Positions 59,174-64,000 of a stretch of DNA of 64,000 bases are shown here, piece after piece. The translations under genes and the position numbers were made by a program. Source of the stretch: JAVJUS01 sp040220455 (lineage in GTDB: Bacteria; Pseudomonadota; Alphaproteobacteria; DSM-16000; Inquilinaceae); NCBI GenBank assembly GCA_040220455.1, contig JAVJUS010000134.1, forward strand, positions 55,392-119,391. Reading direction: 5' to 3'. Positions within the stretch are counted from its first letter, which is position 1. Each line of letters opens with the position of its first letter. The notes beneath the pieces are model-generated. The model was not told where the DNA came from, ran no database searches, and was given only the letters and a program-made list of their open reading frames with translations.

Positions 59174-60118
59174 TCACTCCGGCATGCCGTCCTGGCGCTT
59201 GTAGTAGCGCTCCAGCGCACGGGTCGTCTCCTCGAGCTGGTCCTTGGCGTCGGTGCCCCGGCGGAACAGGACGCCCAGATAAAGCAGGTCGATCAGGTAG
59301 AGCTGGCAGATCCGCCCCTCCAGGAAGTCGCCGTAGAGCGGGATCTGGGGCGATTCGTGGTGCCAGGTGGCGAGCACGATCTCGGCCGAGTGCGCCACCT
59401 CGGACTCCGCGTCGCTGGTGATCGCGATGGTCGGCGAGCCGTGCCGGCGCGCCAGCGCCAGGGCGTTGGCGACGGTCTGGGTCCGCCCGGTATGGGAGAT
59501 GCCGATCATCGCACGGCGCGCCGTCATCGCCGAGGCGGCGATCGTCTGGGTATAGCCGTCGCGGTAGCTGTCCGCGTCGATGCCCGCCTTGAGGAAGAGA
59601 TGGGCCGCCTCGTCGCAGATCGAGGCCGCGCCGCCGACGCCGACGAAGACGATCTTGTCGGCGCCCTCGATGGCCTCGACCGCCCGCTCGATCCGGTCGG
59701 CGTCGAGCAGCTTGTACGTCTCTTCCAGGCTGTAGGTAAGCGCGCTTGCGAGCTTCCGGCTCGTCGTCACCAGCGTGTCGTCGGGGTCGAGCTCGGAGGG
59801 GATGTTGGCGAAACTGACCCGGCTCGACGTCCCCGCGGCGACCGACAGCTTGAGGTCGGCGAAGCCCTCGTAGCCCAGCGCCCGCGTGACCCGGCTGATC
59901 GTCGCCTCGCTGACGCCCAGCGTGCGCGCCAGCTCCGTGATCGAGGAATCCAGCCTTTCGCCGGCATGACGGCGGAAATAATCCGCCACGATCCGCTCGG
60001 AGCGGCGCAGGTCGCCGTATCGCTCCTGAATCCGGGCGAGGAGGCCGTCGTCGCTCGCCTCCCGCCGGTGCGCCGTATCGTCCATCGATCCCCCGGGATG
60101 GGCGTCGGTCCTTGCCAT
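59174..60118 (-). CDS. RpiR/MurR-family transcriptional regulator
   Basis: A 314-residue regulator with an N-terminal RpiR HTH (about residues 25-100, SERIVADYFRRHAGERLDSS then ARTLGVSEATISRVTRALGY). A C-terminal SIS domain senses a phosphosugar (VFVGVGGAASICDEAAHLFL, GISHTGRTQTVANALALARR). It lies between the kinase/aldolase genes and the dehydrogenase-complex genes, divergent from the latter. Its most likely targets are the A-tract sites at 60206-60319 and 47739-47828. The first in-frame ATG is used; a second at codon 12 is possible. Confidence 0.9.
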   Translation of the reverse strand: MARTDAHPGGSMDDTAHRREASDDGLLARIQERYGDLRRSERIVADYFRRHAGERLDSSITELARTLGVSEATISRVTRALGYEGFADLKLSVAAGTSSRVSFANIPSELDPDDTLVTTSRKLASALTYSLEETYKLLDADRIERAVEAIEGADKIVFVGVGGAASICDEAAHLFLKAGIDADSYRDGYTQTIAASAMTARRAMIGISHTGRTQTVANALALARRHGSPTIAITSDAESEVAHSAEIVLATWHHESPQIPLYGDFLEGRICQLYLIDLLYLGVLFRRGTDAKDQLEETTRALERYYKRQDGMPE

Positions 60119-60205
60119 CGCTCACAAACTCTAGTTGCCGGAGGCGGCGAAAGCAATTTCCTTCGCGGCCCTCGCGTCGGCGTCGGTTTCGGACATACGC
60201 CAAGC

Positions 60206-60319
60206 GTTAAAATTCTTTTCAGAGTGAATTGCGGCAGCGCCGCGCCGAATTGGCGGATACTCCGGCGCCGTAGGTCTTGCCGGGGTTCAAAGAAAATGTT
60301 CATTGTGAAAAAAACTTTC
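60206..60319. promoter_or_regulatory. A-tract operator-like sites upstream of the E1-alpha gene
   Basis: GTTAAAATTCTTTTCAG (60206-60222), GAAAATGTTC (60292-60301) and GAAAAAAACTTTC (60307-60319) are A/T-rich islands in the 285-bp divergent gap. A further GAAAAACTTTTC lies inside the start of the coding region (60473-60484). They resemble the pair at 47739-47828. I infer RpiR binding; the exact operator is not known. Confidence 0.5.
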
Positions 60320-60403
60320 TCGACACCTCTGCCAAGCCGGTGATACCGTCATACCATCGAACTGGGCCGACAGCCCGGCGGGAGACGTCACGAGGGTGGA
60401 GCC

Positions 60404-61411
60404 ATGGCGGCCAAGGCACAGCAGGCGACCGCGCCGGCGCGCGGGGCGAACGCGCCTCCGCGCGAGGTCCTGGAAAAACTTTTCAGGACGGCGTACGCGA
60501 TCCGGGTCTTCGAGACCGAGGGTATCAAGCTTTATCGCCAGGGCCTGATCCGCGGCTACTTCCACCCCTATCTCGGCCAGGAAGGAATCGCCTCGGGCGT
60601 CTGCACGGCGCTGAAGTCGGGCGACTACATCGCGTCGACCCATCGCGGCCACGGCCACTGCATCGCCTGGGGCGCGGACATCAAGCGCATGGTCGCCGAG
60701 CTCCTGCAGAAGGACACCGGCTATTGCAAGGGCTATGGCGGGTCCATGCACATCGCCGACATCCATTCCGGCAATCTGGGCGCCAACGGCATCGTCGGCG
60801 CGGGCACGCCGCTGGGCGTCGGGGCGGCACTGGCCAATCAGGTCCGCGGCTCGGACGCGGTGACGGTGACCTTCACCACTGACGGCGCGTCGAACAACGG
60901 CACCTTTCTGGAGTCGCTGAACCTCGCGGCGATCTGGAATCTCAACTTCATCCTCGTGGTCGAGAACAACCAGTACGCCGTGTCGACCCCGATCGAGGAG
61001 TCGACGCGCGAGCCCGATCTGTACAAGCGCGGCATCGGCATCGGCGTCGAGAGCCACCAGGTCGACGGCAACGACCCCCTGGCGGTGTGGGACATGACCC
61101 AGGCCGCGGCGGAGACCTGCCGCAAGGGCAAGGGCCCGGTCCTGATCGAGGCCAAGACCTACCGTCACATGGGCCACCACGTGAACGACCCGGGCAAGTA
61201 CATGCCCGAGGATCGGCTCGCCTACTACAAGTCGCGCGATCCGGTCGACAAGGCGCGCGACACCTTCATGGAGCTCGGCGGCGCCGAGCGGTCCGAGATC
61301 GAAGCGATCGAGACCGAGGTCAACAAGGAATTCGAGGATGCGGTCGCCTTCGCCCGCGAGAGCGGTGAAGTGACGGTCGAGCAGTTCCGCGAATTCATCG
61401 AAAACTACTAA
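60404..61411 (+). CDS. Thiamine-diphosphate dehydrogenase E1 component, alpha subunit (PdhA/AcoA-like)
   Basis: A 335-residue E1-alpha of the 2-oxoacid/acetoin dehydrogenase family. It reads YFHPYLGQEGIASGVCTAL, THRGHGHCIAWGAD, YGGSMHIADI and ANGIVGAGTPLGVGAALANQ. The ThDP motif is represented by TTDGASNNGTFLESLNLAA ... ENN; the first Gly of the GDG motif is Thr here, a conservative variant. It could be pyruvate, acetoin or another 2-oxo/hydroxyketone specific. It is the first gene of an E1alpha-E1beta-transaldolase-E2 operon facing the RpiR gene. Confidence 0.9.
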   Translation: MAAKAQQATAPARGANAPPREVLEKLFRTAYAIRVFETEGIKLYRQGLIRGYFHPYLGQEGIASGVCTALKSGDYIASTHRGHGHCIAWGADIKRMVAELLQKDTGYCKGYGGSMHIADIHSGNLGANGIVGAGTPLGVGAALANQVRGSDAVTVTFTTDGASNNGTFLESLNLAAIWNLNFILVVENNQYAVSTPIEESTREPDLYKRGIGIGVESHQVDGNDPLAVWDMTQAAAETCRKGKGPVLIEAKTYRHMGHHVNDPGKYMPEDRLAYYKSRDPVDKARDTFMELGGAERSEIEAIETEVNKEFEDAVAFARESGEVTVEQFREFIENY

Positions 61412-61430
61412 TCCCGGCGAGGATCGGACC

Positions 61431-62429
61431 GTGGCCACACGCGAAATCATGTACCGGGACGCTTTGCGCGAAGCCATCGACGAGGAGATGGCGGCCAACC
61501 CGAAGGTCTTCATCATCGGCGAGGGCATCGCCGAGCGCGGCGGCTCCTACAAGGTGACCGAGGGGCTGTTGGCGAAGTACGGCGACAAGCGCGTGCGCGA
61601 CACGCCGATCGCGGAGGCCGGCATGATCGGCGTCGGCGTCGGCGCGGCGATCGCCGGCGCCCGGCCGATCGTGGAGATCCTCTACATCGACTTCGCCATG
61701 CTCGGCATGGACATGATCGTCAACCAGGCGGCCAAGTTCCGCCTGATGACCGGCGGCGATGGCCGGGTGCCGTTCATCATGCGCACCCAGGGCGGAACCG
61801 GCGGCGGCGTCGCCGCCCAGCACAGCCAGAGCCTGGAGGCGCTGTTCTACCACACGCCCGGCCTGCGCGTGGTCATGCCGTCGACGCCCTACGACGCCAA
61901 GGGCCTGCTCAAGCACGCGCTGCGCCAGCCCGACCCGGTGATGTTCCTCGAGCACAAGCACCTCTACATGACCAAGGGGCTCGTGCCGGAGGAAGAATAC
62001 GTCATCGAGTTCGGCCAGGCCGACGTCAAGCGCGAGGGCACCGACGTCACCGTCATCGCCTGGTCGAACATGGTGCCGCGCACGCTCGAGGCCGCGGAGG
62101 AGCTGGCCGGCCAGGGCATCTCGGTCGAGGTGATCGACCCGCGCACGCTGGTGCCGCTCGATCGCGACGCGATCCTCGCTTCGGTCGCCAAGACCAACCG
62201 CGTGGTCATCGTCCAGGAGGCGGTGCGCCGCGGCGGCGTGGCCTCCGACATCGCCTCGATCATCCAGGAGGCGGCGTTCTACGACCTCGACGCTCCGATC
62301 GAGATCGTCGCCGGCCTCAATACGCCGATCCCGTTCAATCTGGAGCTGGAGAAGGCGAGCGTGCCCCAGAAGGAGGACGTCGTCGCCGCGTGCCGCAAGG
62401 TCCTCCACGAGACGGCGGTGCCCGCCTGA
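61431..62429 (+). CDS. Thiamine-diphosphate dehydrogenase E1 component, beta subunit (PdhB/AcoB-like)
   Basis: A 332-residue E1-beta. The transketolase-type pyrimidine-binding half reads MYRDALREAIDEEMAANPKV, EGIAERGGSYKVTEGL, RDTPIAEAGMIGVGVGAAIA (the conserved Glu that activates ThDP is in IAEAG) and HSQSLEALFYHTPGLRVVMP. The transketolase C-terminal domain follows (SVEVIDPRTLVPLDRDAILA). The start is a GTG at 61431, 19 bp after the alpha subunit, with GAGG upstream. It forms an alpha2beta2 E1 with 60404. Confidence 0.93.
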   Translation: MATREIMYRDALREAIDEEMAANPKVFIIGEGIAERGGSYKVTEGLLAKYGDKRVRDTPIAEAGMIGVGVGAAIAGARPIVEILYIDFAMLGMDMIVNQAAKFRLMTGGDGRVPFIMRTQGGTGGGVAAQHSQSLEALFYHTPGLRVVMPSTPYDAKGLLKHALRQPDPVMFLEHKHLYMTKGLVPEEEYVIEFGQADVKREGTDVTVIAWSNMVPRTLEAAEELAGQGISVEVIDPRTLVPLDRDAILASVAKTNRVVIVQEAVRRGGVASDIASIIQEAAFYDLDAPIEIVAGLNTPIPFNLELEKASVPQKEDVVAACRKVLHETAVPA

Positions 62430-62467
62430 CCGCGGCGCACGCTCCCTGACAAGGACCCGACACGACC

Positions 62468-63685
62468 ATGACCCAGCATGTCCTGGAGCGGTTGGCCGCG
62501 ACCAACCCGAACTGCGAGATCTGGTGGGACTCCTCGCCGCTGGTCTATGCCGGCTGGAAGGCGAGCGTGCTGGCCGAGGCGTCGGCCGCCAAGGCGGACC
62601 AATGGGACGCCCAGCTCACCCGCCTGTTCGACGAGGCGACGATCGCCAAGTCCGGCGCCATGGGATTTCGCGGCGTGACCACGAACCCGCCGCTCAGCCT
62701 GCAGGCGCTGCACGCCGATCCGGCCGCCTGGGCGGCGGAGATCCGCCAGGTCTCCGACGCCAATCCGGGCGCCGGCGTCGAGGAGCTCTACTGGCTCGTC
62801 TATCTCGACATCGTGCGCCGCGGCGCGAAGATGATCCATCCGGTCTTCGAGGCCACGGGGCACAGGTTCGGCTACCTGTCCGGCCAGGTCGACCCCCGGC
62901 TCGTCACCGACCGGGAGGCCATGCTGCGCCAGGGTCTCGACCTCGCCGCCCAGGGCGCCAACGTGATGGTCAAGATCCCGGGCTCGAAGGAAGGCTACGA
63001 GGTCATCGAGGAGCTGACCGCCCGCGGCATCGCCACCAACAACACGACGTCGTTCACCGTGCCCCAGTACCTCGCCTGCATGAACGCGGTCAGCCGCGGG
63101 CTGGAGCGGGCGAAGGCGGCCGGGGTGGACCTGTCGCGCTGGCGTTCGGTCATCACCCACATGTCGTCCCGGCTCGGCAATATCGGGGACCTGAAGGCCC
63201 AGGCCGAGGCTCGCGGGATCGAGCTCTCGCCCGACGAGATCGTCGACGGCGAGATGGCGGTCATGAAGCGCGCTTACCGTCACGCGCGCGACAACGGCCA
63301 CCCGTCCAAGATGCTCCAGTGCTCGATGCGCGTGGTCAAGCACCCCGACGGCACCGTGTCGAGCCGCCACATCCAGGACCTGGCGGGCGGCGACTTCGTC
63401 TATACCTGCCCGCCCGGCTACATCAAGCAGCTCATGGAGGTCGAGGACGACCTGGCGCCCTTCGATCCGGCCGCGATCGACCGGGACCCGCCGGCCGCCT
63501 CGATCGAGAAGCTCCTGCGCCTGCCCTATTTCCGCCAGGCCTACGAGCCCGACGGAATGGCGCCCGAGGAGTTCGCCCATTTCGGCGCCTTCGTCGCCAC
63601 CGCCGCAGAGTTCGCCGCCGCCACCCGCAAGACGGTCGATTTCGTCGCGCGGGTCGCCGAGGACGACCGCATCCAAGCCGCCTGA
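62468..63685 (+). CDS. Transaldolase-family protein embedded in a 2-oxoacid-dehydrogenase operon
   Basis: A 405-residue class I aldolase of the transaldolase family. The N-terminal GVTTNPPLSLQAL (residues about 69-81) and the Schiff-base Lys169 in ANVMVKIPGSKEG are visible, followed by ATNNTTSFTVPQYLACMNAV. It is longer than TalB (about 316) or TalC (about 220), with an N-terminal extension and a C-terminal domain of about 90 residues. It lies 38 bp after E1-beta and 11 bp before the lipoyl E2. The substrate is unknown; a transfer or cleavage of a three-carbon dihydroxyacetone unit is the family reaction. Confidence 0.88.
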   Translation: MTQHVLERLAATNPNCEIWWDSSPLVYAGWKASVLAEASAAKADQWDAQLTRLFDEATIAKSGAMGFRGVTTNPPLSLQALHADPAAWAAEIRQVSDANPGAGVEELYWLVYLDIVRRGAKMIHPVFEATGHRFGYLSGQVDPRLVTDREAMLRQGLDLAAQGANVMVKIPGSKEGYEVIEELTARGIATNNTTSFTVPQYLACMNAVSRGLERAKAAGVDLSRWRSVITHMSSRLGNIGDLKAQAEARGIELSPDEIVDGEMAVMKRAYRHARDNGHPSKMLQCSMRVVKHPDGTVSSRHIQDLAGGDFVYTCPPGYIKQLMEVEDDLAPFDPAAIDRDPPAASIEKLLRLPYFRQAYEPDGMAPEEFAHFGAFVATAAEFAAATRKTVDFVARVAEDDRIQAA

Positions 63686-63696
63686 CGGGAACTCCC

Positions 63697-64000
63697 ATGG
63701 CAAAGTCCATCCTCATGCCGCAGGTCGGCCAGGACCTGACCGAGGGCAAGGTCATCGAGCTGCATGTCGGCCTCGGCGACACGGTCAAGAAGGGCGACGT
63801 CGTCGCGGTGGTGGAATCCGAGAAGGCCTCCTTCGAGGTCGAGGCCTTCGACGACGGCACCGTGATCGGCATGCCCTATTCGGTGGGCGACACCGCCATC
63901 GTGCTGGAGCCGCTGATCTGGCTGGGCCAGCCGGGCGAGAGCCCGCCGGCCGGCAACGGCGCGGCCGGCCCGGCCGAGACGCCCGCGCCGGCCCCGGCGG
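63697..64000 (+). CDS. Lipoyl-domain dihydrolipoamide acyltransferase (E2), 5' part, runs off the window
   Basis: The first 101 codons of an E2-type protein. A complete N-terminal lipoyl domain is present: ILMPQVGQDLTEGKVIELHV, the beta-turn VVESEKASFEVEAF with lipoyl-lysine Lys43, and GMPYSVGDTAIVLEPLIWLG. An Ala/Pro-rich flexible linker begins near residue 84 (GESPPAGNGAAGPAETPAP). The peripheral-subunit-binding and catalytic domains lie beyond the window. Together with E1 alpha and beta this defines a 2-oxoacid or acetoin dehydrogenase-type complex. Confidence 0.88.
   Translation, partial: MAKSILMPQVGQDLTEGKVIELHVGLGDTVKKGDVVAVVESEKASFEVEAFDDGTVIGMPYSVGDTAIVLEPLIWLGQPGESPPAGNGAAGPAETPAPAPA

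Noticed and set aside
60404..62429. The E1 alpha/beta pair as a split transketolase
   Set aside because: Subunit lengths and motifs (GQEGIASG, GSMHIAD, IAEAG) and the adjacent lipoyl E2 fit 2-oxoacid/acetoin dehydrogenase E1 better.
1..64000. CRISPR arrays, tRNA/rRNA genes, prophage, integrase or transposase genes
   Set aside because: No regularly spaced direct repeats, no cloverleaf or rRNA-like stretch noticed, and no protein with integrase, transposase or phage structural motifs among the supported genes.

Overview
This 64 kb window is very GC-rich throughout (roughly 70% by eye) and comes from a metabolically versatile heterotrophic proteobacterium. The pca operon with a PcaQ-type LysR regulator, TRAP and sugar ABC transporters, an RpiR regulator and a seven-gene Mrp antiporter all point to an alphaproteobacterium, probably Rhodospirillales-like; I cannot name the species. 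I see no rRNA, tRNA, CRISPR array, prophage, insertion sequence or plasmid function. Genes are tightly packed, with many ATGA or TGATG stop/start overlaps. Some intergenic gaps hold short palindromic repeats of three families, mostly in convergent gaps.

Layout. (1) 1-7265: the end of a D-aminoacylase, then a sugar-uptake cassette with a SorC-type regulator, a SIS-domain sugar-phosphate isomerase, an FGGY kinase and a periplasmic binding protein/ATPase/permease. (2) 7310-8918: a small DUF6010-like membrane protein and a dienelactone-hydrolase-family protein. (3) 9042-18358: a tripartite RND efflux system and a LolCDE/FtsX-like ABC system. (4) 18467-23902: an FCD-type GntR regulator facing a nitrate/taurine-type ABC transporter followed by a fumarylpyruvate-hydrolase-like gene. 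(5) 24020-35567: an aromatic catabolism block. A TRAP transporter is followed by pobA (4-hydroxybenzoate to protocatechuate) and a MetE-like methyltransferase lies beside it. Then pcaQ faces pcaDCHGB plus a BKACE-family gene, which together could take protocatechuate to beta-ketoadipate and onward. (6) 35666-39319: a Gfo/Idh/MocA oxidoreductase, an amidohydrolase and an Ldh-family dehydrogenase. (7) 39338-47540: an Mrp (Mnh/Pha) cation/proton antiporter operon A-G ending in a translationally coupled two-component system. (8) 47843-64000: a large carbohydrate or polyol cluster with a Tat-signal ABC transporter, a transglutaminase-like protein, a second FGGY kinase, a VOC protein, a class II aldolase, a CbbY-like phosphatase, an SDR, a quinone-oxidoreductase-like protein and an RpiR regulator. 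It ends with pyruvate-dehydrogenase-type E1 alpha and beta, a transaldolase and the start of a lipoyl E2.

Most notable: ATAACC-N4-GGTTAT-like PcaQ boxes precede three transcription units (pcaD, the metE-like gene and TRAP-pobA), which suggests one regulon for uptake, hydroxylation and ring cleavage. A BKACE gene sits where the last beta-ketoadipate steps would be expected. The 47843-64000 cluster combines a kinase, an aldolase, a transaldolase and a 2-oxoacid-dehydrogenase-like complex under what look like shared A-tract operators; this is the best candidate here for an undescribed pathway.
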